From NCBI GenBank assembly GCA_903789375.1, contig CAIFEB010000001.1, positions 1 through 64,000 of the forward strand: 64,000 bases of DNA, written 5' to 3'. The position numbers and the translations under genes are program-made. This document shows, one piece after another, positions 1-7,578 of this stretch (positions within the stretch are counted from its first letter, which is position 1; each line of letters starts with the position of its first letter). This stretch comes from an uncultured Eggerthellaceae bacterium (GTDB lineage: Bacteria > Actinomycetota > Coriobacteriia > Coriobacteriales > Eggerthellaceae). Under the pieces are notes generated by a model. The model made no database searches and was not told the origin of the DNA. It saw only the letters and a list, made by a program, of their open reading frames with translations.

Positions 1-1
1 G

Positions 2-109
2 CGGAATGCCGAGGGCTTCGTGCAAATCACCGAACCGAAACTAGGATGCCGAACCAACGTGCGGGCGTGGCATTGTATCGACTGCAAGGTTGTTGCATTC
101 AAACACTAG
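2..109 (+). CDS. 3' end of a small zinc-ribbon-like protein (partial)
   Basis: An open frame enters from the left edge and stops at TAG 107-109, giving 36 C-terminal residues. It includes LGCRTNVRAW followed by a C-x2-C pair (HCIDCK) and a hydrophobic end (VVAFKH). A Trp-x-Cys-x2-Cys-Lys near the C-terminus resembles small bacterial zinc-ribbon proteins of the DUF6487 kind, but only the tail is visible, so the family call is tentative. Nothing convincing is coded between it and base 349. Confidence 0.4.
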   Translation, partial: RNAEGFVQITEPKLGCRTNVRAWHCIDCKVVAFKH

Positions 110-349
110 CTCCCGACACGCTCTGCGCCGATACGCTTGCCTCCGCCCTCGATCATGCTCGACCAGCAGGCGCCCCTCTCGAGGCCTCGCGGTGCGCCTG
201 AGGTAACCGCTTGTGCTGCAATGCGGACATCAGAGATTAAAACATAGTCCCCGTCGGGTAGTCGTGGGCGTGCGGGAGTCCGCATCAGCAACCTGCCTCC
301 TTGGTTGTCCCTTCTCTGCATGGTCATCTACATAAAGGAGGAATCAACC

Positions 350-454
350 ATGCAGATCAGCGTGTCGTCCGTTCTGACCTTTTTCAGACGAATGGATGCC
401 AATAACTACTTTTTTATCCGTCTGGACGCGACAACGCAGATGCAGTTCAGGTAA
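350..454 (+). CDS. Possible 34-residue small protein
   Basis: ATG 350 is preceded by a near-perfect ribosome binding site (AAAGGAGGAA, about 335-344) and followed by 34 sense codons to TAA 452-454. The product is rich in aromatic and basic residues (for example LTFFRR, NNYFFIR) and has no signal peptide or recognisable domain. The strong ribosome binding site is the main argument for translation. It may be a genuine small protein or the truncated start of a gene lost by rearrangement in this decayed region. Confidence 0.35.
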   Translation: MQISVSSVLTFFRRMDANNYFFIRLDATTQMQFR

Positions 455-530
455 GTTGAAGCGAGGTCGAATATAGCCAATACGGATTCGCCGTAGAGAT
501 AAGCGCCCGCTGCAATCTCATTTGCTATCC

Positions 531-737
531 CTATCCGCACTGCTCACAATAAAACCCGAGATCTCTGCCGTTAAGGTAGGGATCGCCTTCAGGATGGGTC
601 AACGCTTCTGCCATCTCGCGCATCTCCGGGGTTACGATTGCTCTCCCATTATCGTCTTTCATAGGCTTCAGTATGGGACGAATTACGCGGCCATTCTCGT
701 CCTTCTCAAGCGTGTCCGCCAAGCGCTTCTTGCTCAT
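531..737 (-). CDS. Hypothetical 68-residue protein with C-terminal Cys pair
   Basis: This is a short charged protein starting MSKKRLADTLEKDENG and ending FYCEQCG, so a C-x2-C pair sits at the extreme C-terminus. A purine-rich ribosome binding site (AAAGGAAGA) lies just upstream of the ATG at 737. I do not recognise a family. It lies 39 bp beyond the end of the AEC permease gene on the same strand and could be the last gene of that transcript. Confidence 0.45.
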   Translation of the reverse strand: MSKKRLADTLEKDENGRVIRPILKPMKDDNGRAIVTPEMREMAEALTHPEGDPYLNGRDLGFYCEQCG

Positions 738-776
738 TGTGTCTTCCTTTGAGCTTTATCCTTTACACGTGCTTAC

Positions 777-1712
777 TTATAAGCCGACCAGGAACACGAC
801 GAGCGGGATGGTCACAATGCTCACCACGAGTGTGACCACGGTGATGCCAGTCGCATACTCGTACTCCTTGCCGTTATTGGCTACCACCATGGGAACAACC
901 GTCATGACGGGAAGCGCCATGATGATGGCTAGTGCAAGTACCATCTGCTCTGGGAAGAACCCCGTCATGAGGATCAGATGGCCAATCAGAACTGGAAGGA
1001 CGATCATCTTCACCGCAATGCCCACATAGAGCTCGGGGCGCTTCAAGACGAGCAGCACCTTCGAGAAGCCCGCAAGCGCGCCCAGATAGAGCATGCACAT
1101 GCCAGTAGTTGCAGAGCTTATGGTTGATAAACCCAACTGAATCGGCTCGAAGATGGGGATGTCCGCCATGACGAATATCAATACCAAGACGATTGAGACC
1201 GTGTTGGGAGAGACGAACGACCTCCAGTTCACATGGATGCGCCCATGATCATGACAGCGTGCGGTAGAGAGCCAAATACCATAGGTCCAGAACACGAGCT
1301 GGTCGATGATTGAGAACATCATCATGTACACGAGCCCCGCATCGGGAAAGACAGCCGCCAGAAGCGGGATTCCAACGAAGCCGGTGTTCCCGAAGATGAA
1401 GCAGAGCTGGAAGACCCGATCCTTGTCATGCTCGATGCGAAGCGCCTTTGCGAGGAGGAACGTCACAAGGCTTATCAGCGCGTAGAAGAACGCCGCCAGA
1501 AGCACCATCTCCCAATTGTCGATGATGGTCTGGCGTTCGCAATTGGCGTATGTGGAATAAAAGATCATGCATGGGAGCAAGACCTTGGTTATGACTTGCG
1601 CCAATGCGGGAAGCGAGTCTTCTCTGATGACTTTGAACCGCGATGACACGAACCCTGCGGCGAACACCAGGAAGAAGACGAACATGTGCGAGAGCGTTAC
1701 CTGAAAGATCAC
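777..1712 (-). CDS. AEC-family permease
   Basis: A 311-residue integral membrane protein of the auxin-efflux-carrier family, which export or import organic acids or related anions; the substrate cannot be told from sequence. It is hydrophobic throughout, with about ten predicted membrane segments. A conserved Gly/Asn-rich stretch near residue 105 (FGNTGFVGIPL) is typical of the family, and length matches the usual 300-320. The start is GTG 1712, four bases beyond the stop of the DUF262 gene upstream, with GGGG in its leader, so translation is probably coupled. It is the third gene of a leftward unit (two DUF262 genes, then the permease). That combination is odd, and the permease may simply be what lay downstream after a rearrangement. 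Confidence 0.8.
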   Translation of the reverse strand: MIFQVTLSHMFVFFLVFAAGFVSSRFKVIREDSLPALAQVITKVLLPCMIFYSTYANCERQTIIDNWEMVLLAAFFYALISLVTFLLAKALRIEHDKDRVFQLCFIFGNTGFVGIPLLAAVFPDAGLVYMMMFSIIDQLVFWTYGIWLSTARCHDHGRIHVNWRSFVSPNTVSIVLVLIFVMADIPIFEPIQLGLSTISSATTGMCMLYLGALAGFSKVLLVLKRPELYVGIAVKMIVLPVLIGHLILMTGFFPEQMVLALAIIMALPVMTVVPMVVANNGKEYEYATGITVVTLVVSIVTIPLVVFLVGL

Positions 1713-1715
1713 GGC

Positions 1716-2729
1716 CTAATCCCCGAACATCTTCCTCTGCGAAATAAGCCCTGTCGGTTTGTCGATGGCCCAATCAAGATGGCGTTTGGAATCCTCTGAC
1801 TTCGGGTCGCTTGCGAACGCGAGGCACGACTCACTTATCGATTTGATCATCCCTTCGAGATCAGCATCCCTCTTGCCCTCGATGTATCGCTTGAACACCT
1901 GGTATAGGTCGGTGCGCTTCGGGACCTGCGCAACACCTCCATGCTCGGTTATCCATTGATGCAACGCTGCATCTAAATAGATGTCCTGCTCTTTTCCGAA
2001 CTGGGCGAAGGTCTCATCGAGCGGCGTCCAGTATGTTTCGAAAAGCTTTTCTTGCCCATTTGTGCCGAACTTGACCAGAAGCGTGTTGCGGATGAGGTCT
2101 GTCGTGGACAGAGGCTTTCCCTTGGCGTTTAAACTCTCGAATACCTGCTGCGGTGAGTCGTTGCTCTCAAGATCGATCGCTATGACGACGAGTGCTTCAA
2201 GCGCGGGGAGCACGTCCAGCATGGATTCTTTCATGCTTGCGATCTTGTTCCTGTAGAGCGAGAGGTTCTCTACCAAGAAGTTCGATCTATCGACATCGGG
2301 GTCTGATTCGGTTCCCAACACAAGATGTTCAAGGATGTGAAGATCCTGCTCCGAGAGCACGAGCTTGCATTGGTGTTCCGATGTCTCCAGATAAGTGCAG
2401 TTTATCTCCTTGGCTTTAGCCAGACTTTGCTCAGAGCCTTCGGAGCGCAGTGCATCGCGCAAGGCGATGAGCATCAAGGTGAGCGTCGTGAGGCGCTGCT
2501 GTCCATCGATGATGCTTGAGCGCTCGATCCGCGCCGTGCTTTCTTCCGGCATATCGATAAGCGTCCCCATGAAGTGCATCGACTTTGCATCGCTTGCCTC
2601 GAACATATCGGTCCAAAGCTGTTCGCACTGCTGTCTCGTCCACGAATAGGTGCGCTGAAAAACTGGTATCACGTATTGGGTATCGGGTTTGCCGAGTACG
2701 TCGAGCAGCGATCTTAGATTTGCTTGCAT
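1716..2729 (-). CDS. DUF262 (GmrS/ParB-like) domain protein, no nuclease domain
   Basis: 337 residues. The N-terminal DUF262 signature is clear: IPVFQRTYSW (21-30) and IDGQQRLT (74-81), the ParB/Srx-like nucleotide-binding loop found in the GmrS half of GmrSD restriction enzymes. A later helical region contains VFESLNAKGKPL. Full-length relatives continue into a C-terminal DUF1524 His-Asn-His nuclease domain; here the protein stops after about 337 residues with no HxxP or HNH motif. It is preceded by a paralogue of similar length ending 9 bp upstream, and its ribosome binding site (AGGAGGT) overlaps that gene's stop, so the two are translationally linked. Either both were truncated or they form a genuine DUF262-only pair. 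Confidence 0.75.
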   Translation of the reverse strand: MQANLRSLLDVLGKPDTQYVIPVFQRTYSWTRQQCEQLWTDMFEASDAKSMHFMGTLIDMPEESTARIERSSIIDGQQRLTTLTLMLIALRDALRSEGSEQSLAKAKEINCTYLETSEHQCKLVLSEQDLHILEHLVLGTESDPDVDRSNFLVENLSLYRNKIASMKESMLDVLPALEALVVIAIDLESNDSPQQVFESLNAKGKPLSTTDLIRNTLLVKFGTNGQEKLFETYWTPLDETFAQFGKEQDIYLDAALHQWITEHGGVAQVPKRTDLYQVFKRYIEGKRDADLEGMIKSISESCLAFASDPKSEDSKRHLDWAIDKPTGLISQRKMFGD

Positions 2730-2738
2730 ATCTACCTC

Positions 2739-3806
2739 CTACCAGCGAGAGTCAACGTTGCGGAGCTCTCTTCGAACCCGCTCGGCGTACTCCTCGTTGT
2801 CTGCCTTCTTCAGCTTGTAACCAGATGTCAATGTCGGTGCGCCGATCTCTGCCCACGCAGATCCCGACTTGTACTTCTTGGTTCCGTGATAGCGGTAGTT
2901 CTCTGCCCACATCAGGCTGAATCCTCGCAGCTCGCGAAGCACCGGCTCTTTGTCACCACGGTACTCGTCTTCGACGTACTTCTTGAACGAGCTGTACACT
3001 TGGTCTGCGCTCAAGATTCGGGCACCTTTGAGTCGAATGGAGATCCAGCTCTTTATCGCACCGTTCAAGCGCAGCGATCCGGAATCGGGTGCGAACATCT
3101 CCTGAATCGGTTTCCAGTACTCCTCGTAGAGCCGAGTCTGTTCATCATGGTTCTCTGCCAGAAGAAGGTAGTTGCGAATCATGTCTGCCACGTTCAGCGG
3201 GACGCCTTTGGAATTGATGCTCTCGAAGATGGACTGGGAGGATGCTGAGTCATCGACCTGAACTGCTATCATCACAAGGTTGAGCAAGCCCTCCCATAGC
3301 TCTTCGATATCGAAGCTCTCATCAGCTATTCTCGCCTCGAAGTACGCAAGGTTCCGATCGATGGTGGTCTTAGCGATAGGGTCGCGACCTTCAAGGGCTG
3401 CAAGATACGAGCCCATGTCATAATGGGAGAGTGTCAGTTTGGGAGACGAGACGCTCTCTTCATCTGATACGCGAAGATATCGCCTCTCAAGATCGTCCGA
3501 TACGAAAAAACTGTTGGGGTGCTTCCGGGCATGGCGTGCGAGCGCGAGAAGAATCAAAGAGACGCTCGTCATCCTTTGCTGGCCGTCGATTATCGCCAGA
3601 AACTCGCCTCGGTTATCACGCTCTATAGAATAGAGAATCGTGCCAAGGAAGTGGGTTCTGTGGTATCTGCCCGCACGCAGGATATCGAGCCACAGCTCCT
3701 CGCATTGGCTCTCGCTCCATGTATAGAGGCGTTGATAAGCTGGGATAATAAAGCGAGAATCCGGCATTCCCAAGAAATCCAAGAAGCGCGTCTGTTTGAT
3801 CTTCAT
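2739..3806 (-). CDS. DUF262 (GmrS/ParB-like) domain protein, no nuclease domain
   Basis: 355 residues from ATG 3806, chosen because an excellent ribosome binding site (GAGGAGGAAAC) abuts it; the frame is open further upstream, but that would run into the divergent TetR gene. It contains IPAYQRLYTW (21-30) and IDGQQRMT (73-80) of DUF262, and later SIFESINSKGVPL. Like its downstream neighbour it ends before any DUF1524 His-Asn-His motif. Similarity to the neighbour runs over the whole length (for example QxxRxLxFLxxP, QCEELW, HFxGT), so the pair looks like an old tandem duplication. First gene of a leftward operon; transcription probably starts in the 100-bp divergent region shared with the TetR gene. 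Confidence 0.75.
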   Translation of the reverse strand: MKIKQTRFLDFLGMPDSRFIIPAYQRLYTWSESQCEELWLDILRAGRYHRTHFLGTILYSIERDNRGEFLAIIDGQQRMTSVSLILLALARHARKHPNSFFVSDDLERRYLRVSDEESVSSPKLTLSHYDMGSYLAALEGRDPIAKTTIDRNLAYFEARIADESFDIEELWEGLLNLVMIAVQVDDSASSQSIFESINSKGVPLNVADMIRNYLLLAENHDEQTRLYEEYWKPIQEMFAPDSGSLRLNGAIKSWISIRLKGARILSADQVYSSFKKYVEDEYRGDKEPVLRELRGFSLMWAENYRYHGTKKYKSGSAWAEIGAPTLTSGYKLKKADNEEYAERVRRELRNVDSRW

Positions 3807-3874
3807 GTTTCCTCCTCGATCATCGCTTCTGACTCGATTGTGGAGGCGACCATTGGGATATGCCAGACAATGTC

Positions 3875-3890
3875 GTACAATCTGTACAAT
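3875..3890. promoter_or_regulatory. Direct-repeat operator candidate
   Basis: GTACAAT occurs twice (3875-3881 and 3884-3890) with 2 bp between, in the 103-bp gap between the divergent DUF262 operon and the TetR-type gene. Its place and the 9-bp spacing suit a regulator binding site, probably for the adjacent TetR protein. This is inferred from position only. Confidence 0.4.
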
Positions 3891-3909
3891 AACGATTAAG
3901 AGGAGATTG

Positions 3910-4512
3910 ATGACAAAGGTTGATGACGCGCGTTTTCGAAAGTGCGAGGAGCGAATCCAGAACGCGCTCGGCGAGCTGCTCTCAACGAAGTCTCTTTCGG
4001 ATGTGAGCGTGAGCGAGCTGGCCCGCAAGGCGAGCGTGAGCCGTGCGACGTTCTATGCGCACTACGACAACGTAGGTGATGTGTTCAACCAGCTTGTGGT
4101 GAGGGCGCTCTCGGATGTGCGCACCTTCGAGGAGCGGTTCCAATGCGACGCTGAGGCATGCAGGGAGTCTAATGGCGTTCCCTACTGCGAGCGCATACGA
4201 TCTCGCGATGGAGAGCCGTGGGGCGAAATCGTACGCGATGCGCGCTTCTTCCCGTCAATGATGTCTCTGCTCTCGGACACCGAGCCGCCGGCCTTCGATG
4301 CTGCGAGCCTGAATGTCTCAAGAAGAGTCGCAGAGGCACTACGTCTGTTCCAGATGAGCGGATGCCACACTGTAGCGACATCTGAGTTCGCACAGGGGGA
4401 CTACTGGCCCATCGTGCGCGAGGTGCTAGATATATTCATCGAAGGTGGCCTTGAGGCGGTTCGCACGCGCCGCAATCCTCACCGATGGAACCAGAACGAT
4501 TCCAAGAGATAG
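3910..4512 (+). CDS. TetR/AcrR-family transcriptional regulator
   Basis: 200 residues starting at ATG 3910 behind AAGAGGAGATTG. Residues about 10-55 form the TetR helix-turn-helix: ALGELLSTKSLSDVSVSEL then ARKASVSRATFYAHYDN, the classic recognition helix ending in FYxHYxN. The C-terminal ligand/dimer domain is variable and gives no substrate clue. It is divergent from the DUF262-DUF262-permease unit, so it probably represses that unit and itself. The C-terminus is basic (RWNQNDSKR). This 'Y-H-Y' subtype is common in Coriobacteriia and Firmicutes. Confidence 0.85.
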   Translation: MTKVDDARFRKCEERIQNALGELLSTKSLSDVSVSELARKASVSRATFYAHYDNVGDVFNQLVVRALSDVRTFEERFQCDAEACRESNGVPYCERIRSRDGEPWGEIVRDARFFPSMMSLLSDTEPPAFDAASLNVSRRVAEALRLFQMSGCHTVATSEFAQGDYWPIVREVLDIFIEGGLEAVRTRRNPHRWNQNDSKR

Positions 4513-4522
4513 TGATAACAAT

Positions 4523-4714
4523 TTACTGGAGTCGCTTCTTTCGAATATGCCGAAGATGATTCTTCTTGAAAGCCGAGTAGTTGGTGCCAAACATCTTCAT
4601 GTCAGTTTCGGTGAGCTCGTTGTTCTGGGACTTGATGTCGGTGATTGTCAGCTGGTTTCCGTACTGCCTATATCCTGGTTCAGGACCATCTCCCGCCAAC
4701 CGCGCTATCCGCGT
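4523..4714 (-). pseudogene. C-terminal fragment of an unidentified gene
   Basis: On the minus strand a frame open from about 4714 to TAA 4523-4525 encodes protein-like sequence, for example GNQLTITDIKSQNNELTETD and a basic end HLRHIRKKRLQ. It has no start codon and a stop just upstream. Composition is unlike the shadow frames of GC-rich genes, so it is probably the tail of a gene destroyed next to the IS fragment. Not identified. Confidence 0.35.
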
Positions 4715-4793
4715 TCAGGGCCGCCGTTATTCAAGCTCGATATCGCTGGGTACCCTTCGAGTTGCCATGCAGGCAACACAAGAAAGGCGCGCC

Positions 4794-5051
4794 ATGGCGA
4801 GAAAACACAAGGCGAAGCGGATTCTGCAGCTTCGCGACGGCGGTTTATCGCGCGCTGCGATAGCGAGGTCGACGGGCAGGTCGAAGCAAAGCGTCTGCGA
4901 CGTCTTCGACGTCGCGGAGGAGCAGGGCATCACCTACGACGCCATCAGGGACATGCCAGACGACGGGGTCTACCGCCTGATATCCCCAGACCGCAACAAC
5001 CACGAGCCCGCCTACTGCAGCCCGGATCGGGAGCACGTCCACAGGGAGCTC
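4794..5051 (+). pseudogene. IS21-type transposase (istA) N-terminal fragment
   Basis: From ATG 4794 the frame reads MARKHKAKRILQLRDGGLSR, then AIARSTGRSKQSVCDVFDVA and DREHVHREL. This is the N-terminal helix-turn-helix region of IS21-family IstA, which normally continues to 400-500 residues with a DDE domain. Similarity stops at about 5051, exactly where a second, inverted istA fragment begins on the other strand. No istB or DDE triad is present, so the element is dead. Confidence 0.6.
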
Positions 5052-5055
5052 CCAA

Positions 5056-5207
5056 TCCGACAGGGCGTATGCGGGCTCGTGGAGGTTACACTGCGGGAAC
5101 AGGAGCTGGTAGACGGCCTCATCGCTGAGGTCGGACACGTCCGGGTACCCGATCCCCATATCATCGGCGGCATCGAGGGTGTCTGCGACCCCATGCTTGC
5201 CGAACCC
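5056..5207 (-). pseudogene. Second, inverted IS21-type istA fragment
   Basis: Read leftward this encodes GKHGVADTLDAADDMGIGYP and NLHEPAYALSDWEL, which line up with DVFDVAEEQGITYDAIRDMP and NNHEPAYCSPDRE of the plus-strand fragment at 4794-5051. The two fragments are diverged and face each other tail to tail; an 11-bp inverted repeat (5001-5011 and 5071-5081) flanks the junction. The upstream part of this copy is frameshifted. Confidence 0.5.
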
Positions 5208-5350
5208 CCCTCATCTTCGCGATCGATATCCTCGAGTCATCGTTTTAGTCGCTTTGCCGCAGAATCCCGCCGTGTGTCTTCACGTAGGCGTTTGGGATAA
5301 AACATGGGACAAATCCGCAAACTTTTCGCGGCCCGCGGACGCTCGGTTTC

Positions 5351-5373
5351 GTTTTTGTCCCCGGGACAAAAAC
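5351..5373. repeat. 23-bp perfect palindrome in a gene-free stretch
   Basis: GTTTTTGTCCC (5351-5361) and its reverse complement GGGACAAAAAC (5363-5373) are separated by one base. It lies in 5208-5662, where I see no credible gene. Another GGGACAAA occurs at about 5307. It could be an operator for a lost gene or the relic of an insertion. Confidence 0.35.
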
Positions 5374-5662
5374 GGGCTGGTTTTAATGCTCAGAACCGCC
5401 TGAAACGGATGCCAAAACGGCCGATTTTCCTCTTTGGCGCCTGTTTTGCGAAGCGAATCGTAGCCAGAGGCTTTGTCGCCTCTCATTTCCGCAGGTCAGA
5501 ATGGACGTGTGAAGGCGAAGAACGAAAGCACCGTAGCAGACGGCTTCGTTCTCGATCCTATGCACGACCTCAAAGCGTCTCAGAAGCCGAGCGGAGGGGC
5601 CCGAATCAGAGGGTATCAATCGCCGCCTTGTTTCAAGCTGCCCGCAAATCAGTTGGCAGCTG

Positions 5663-5693
5663 AAAAAAGAGGGGCTACGTTCTCGGCCCCTCT
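5663..5693 (-). terminator. Rho-independent terminator of the DUF4230 pair
   Basis: Stem GAGGGGC/GCCCCTC (5669-5675 with 5686-5692) with a 10-nt loop. Read leftward it is followed by six T (5663-5668). It lies 28 bp beyond the stop of the leftward DUF4230 gene. Confidence 0.8.
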
Positions 5694-5720
5694 CAAAATC
5701 GACTCAACTCTAAAGCCAAC

Positions 5721-6305
5721 CTATTCGGCATCCCTGAACTGGACCTCGTACTTCACTCCTTGCAAATCGCCGATCTTTGTGACGTATTGGCTCAGAAGGG
5801 TTTTCGCCCTTTCGCGGGCCCCGTTCATCAGCGTCGAATTCGCCTCGGCGCTTTCCTTCATCTCTTTTTGCGCTTCTTCCAGCGCGGCGGACTGGTCAAC
5901 CGTCGTAATGGGGGTCAGCAGCCCGGTGTCGCTGTGGATATCGGAGAAGGTGCTCTCGTCGGCCTGGGGCTGGCCGATGACCTGCGCGTTGGGAACCGTG
6001 ATGGTGACGACGTTGTTCGCATCCGGCCCGTCGATTCGAACCTTGGAGACATCGACGCCCAGCTGGACCGTTCCGTCGTACTCGAACCAAGCCTTCTTGT
6101 ATCCCACGTTTATCCCGAACAGCATGTTCGTGCCGTCGTTATAGATTTCGGCAACGTTGTGGAACGTGCACTCGACGGTGGCTAGCTCCGCAATCTCGGT
6201 ATAGCCCGAGAAATCGGGCGTTTCGCTGCTTTTGGCGCAACCGGAAAGCGCGGAGAGCGACAGCGCTGCTGCGAGGGCAAGGCAGGCAAACCATGGTTTA
6301 CGCAT
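5721..6305 (-). CDS. DUF4230-type lipoprotein
   Basis: 194 residues from ATG 6305 (MRKPWFACLALAAALSLSAL, then SGC): an n-region, a hydrophobic stretch and a lipobox ending in Cys at about residue 23, so it is an exported, lipid-anchored protein. The mature part resembles DUF4230 proteins: a beta-rich domain (VECTFHNVAEIYNDG, FEYDGTVQLGVDVSKVRIDG) followed by a helical C-terminal tail of KE/R-rich sequence. Function unknown. The start overlaps the stop of the upstream DUF4230 gene by 8 bp, showing translational coupling. Earlier in-frame starts exist but would add a hydrophilic tail before the signal peptide. Confidence 0.75.
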   Translation of the reverse strand: MRKPWFACLALAAALSLSALSGCAKSSETPDFSGYTEIAELATVECTFHNVAEIYNDGTNMLFGINVGYKKAWFEYDGTVQLGVDVSKVRIDGPDANNVVTITVPNAQVIGQPQADESTFSDIHSDTGLLTPITTVDQSAALEEAQKEMKESAEANSTLMNGARERAKTLLSQYVTKIGDLQGVKYEVQFRDAE

Positions 6306-7026
6306 TGGAGTCGGCCTCCTCGTTGTACTCGGCGATCGGCTTGAATTCGAGCTGGTATTCATCGCCGATAAGCGGCAGGGTCAGCGCTTTGACGGTGTCC
6401 TTCAGGCTCGCTTCCGCCTGCTCCTTTATCTCTTCCTTGTCGACGTCGTTCGCGGCGTCTTCGCGGCAAAGCGCGATGACGTCCTTCATGTCCGCTGTTG
6501 CGCTCTCGGGAAGGTAGCCGAACTTGCTGTTGTCGAGCTGAGGGTCGCCGATCTGCGCCTCGGGAAGATAGGCGGTGACGACTCTATCTTCTTCGTCGAT
6601 CTCAAACTGAATGTCGCTCAGCGTGTAGGATGCGCTGATGTGAGCCTCGTATTTAACGCGATAGTCCACGCGATCCTGCCAGAGAAACTTACCGTGCTTT
6701 TCGGCGATGCCGTGGTAGGTGTAGTCGATCGTGGAGAGGCTGTCGATGTCGACAGTCGATTTGAGGTCCGATGTCGCGAGATACTGCGTCTCGTGGTTAT
6801 CTGCCATCCAAGGGAGGGCGAAGCCGAAGAAGCCGAAGGCGATCACTGCGGCTACGGCAAACACGGCGAGCTTGGCTTTGAGCGAGAGTTTTCCAAAGAG
6901 ACCGAAGATGCTCTCGCCTCGCCCTTTTTTCTTCTGGGCCGTCTCTTCTTGAGATTGCCCTTGACGCTCGCCATGCTCGGAGGCGAATCTGTGTCGAACG
7001 CCCTCTTCGTGTTTGTCCTGTTCCAA
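6298..7026 (-). CDS. DUF4230-type single-pass membrane protein
   Basis: 242 residues from a TTG start (7026). A charged cytoplasmic N-terminus (about 50 residues, lysine/glutamine-rich) is followed by one membrane helix (LAVFAVAAVIAFGFFGFALP, about 54-73) and an extracellular DUF4230 domain with the same order of motifs as the next gene (YTYHGIAEKHGK, VDYRVKYEAHIS, VVTAYLPEAQI). The two are paralogues, one helix-anchored and one lipid-anchored, overlapping by 8 bp, so they probably act together at the cell surface. TTG is unusual but is the best-placed start, with GAGG upstream. Confidence 0.7.
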   Translation of the reverse strand: MEQDKHEEGVRHRFASEHGERQGQSQEETAQKKKGRGESIFGLFGKLSLKAKLAVFAVAAVIAFGFFGFALPWMADNHETQYLATSDLKSTVDIDSLSTIDYTYHGIAEKHGKFLWQDRVDYRVKYEAHISASYTLSDIQFEIDEEDRVVTAYLPEAQIGDPQLDNSKFGYLPESATADMKDVIALCREDAANDVDKEEIKEQAEASLKDTVKALTLPLIGDEYQLEFKPIAEYNEEADSNA

Positions 7027-7123
7027 AACAAGCCTCGTTCATGCTGTTGGGTAGTTTGACTGCTGATGGTATTTTATCAGCAGTTGTTTTAATCGTTTCT
7101 ATCATGTTCGACAGGAGACATAG

Positions 7124-7219
7124 ATGAAGCCGTTGCACGTAGTTTTGGCAGCCGTTGTGGCCTTGATAGCCCTTGTTCTGATCGCCAGCAGTATCGGCAT
7201 CATCCATATCAGGCTTTAG
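7124..7219 (+). CDS. Putative 31-residue membrane peptide
   Basis: ATG 7124 follows AGGAGAC at a proper distance. The product is one hydrophobic helix (VVLAAVVALIALVLIASSIG) with a short basic start (MKPLH) and end (HIRL). Such single-helix peptides include type I toxins and small membrane-protein modulators; nothing here settles which. It lies between the divergent DUF4230 pair and the left edge of the island. Confidence 0.45.
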   Translation: MKPLHVVLAAVVALIALVLIASSIGIIHIRL

Positions 7220-7243
7220 CCCGTAATCGAATCCAACGCGTCT

Positions 7244-7260
7244 ATTCCCACTCGATCGTT
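7244..7260. other. Leftmost attachment-site-like copy of the guaA 3' end
   Basis: ATTCCCACTCGATCGTT matches the last bases of guaA (27924-27940) at 15 of 17 positions. Read leftward, the frame around it ends DYTEAGHVTIEWE-stop, close to the GuaA ending TIEWE. It therefore looks like the outer attachment site of the island complex, or the tail of a gene with a convergent end. The 459-bp gap 7220-7678 holds no gene other than this site and the repeats at 7310-7578. Confidence 0.55.
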
Positions 7261-7309
7261 ACATGGCCCGCTTCTGTGTAGTCGGCAATATCGCCGACCT
7301 GCGATAACC

Positions 7310-7578
7310 GTCACTCTTCAATCGCCAACTCAGCGTAGTCACCCTGTAGTCAGCAATGGCTACATGCTCTGTAGTCACCTGGGGAGAGTATTTCCGCCCA
7401 ACCGAAGAGTGACTAGCTTAACCTGCGAAAACACCGTTCGATTGCACGCGGTTGACTACATGAATGGAAAAGGCGTCAATGGGGAGTGCCGTCCATCAAC
7501 CCAAGAGTGACGATTCCCGAACGAAGAGTGACAGCTCTGAGCAGGGGAAATGCGCCTTCTTGCAAAAGAGGTGACTAC
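7310..7578. repeat. Two interspersed short repeat families, candidate integrase arm sites
   Basis: AAGAGTGAC occurs at 7405-7413, 7503-7511 and 7524-7532, and inverted at 7310-7318. GTAGTCAC occurs at 7335-7342 and 7371-7378, with a one-base variant at 7346-7353, and inverted at 7571-7578 (variant at 7452-7459). Such mixed direct and inverted short repeats next to an attachment core are typical of tyrosine-recombinase/excisionase binding regions. Confidence 0.5.

Noticed and set aside
4845-5159. 104-codon minus-strand frame as a gene
   Set aside because: Only its first half resembles IstA; the second half is the complement of the opposing istA fragment. Treated as pseudogene material.
7244-7330. 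Duplicate of the guaA coding end
   Set aside because: Only the last residues (TIEWE) match; the preceding codons (DIADYTEAGHV) differ from GuaA, so it is called attachment-like rather than a guaA duplication.
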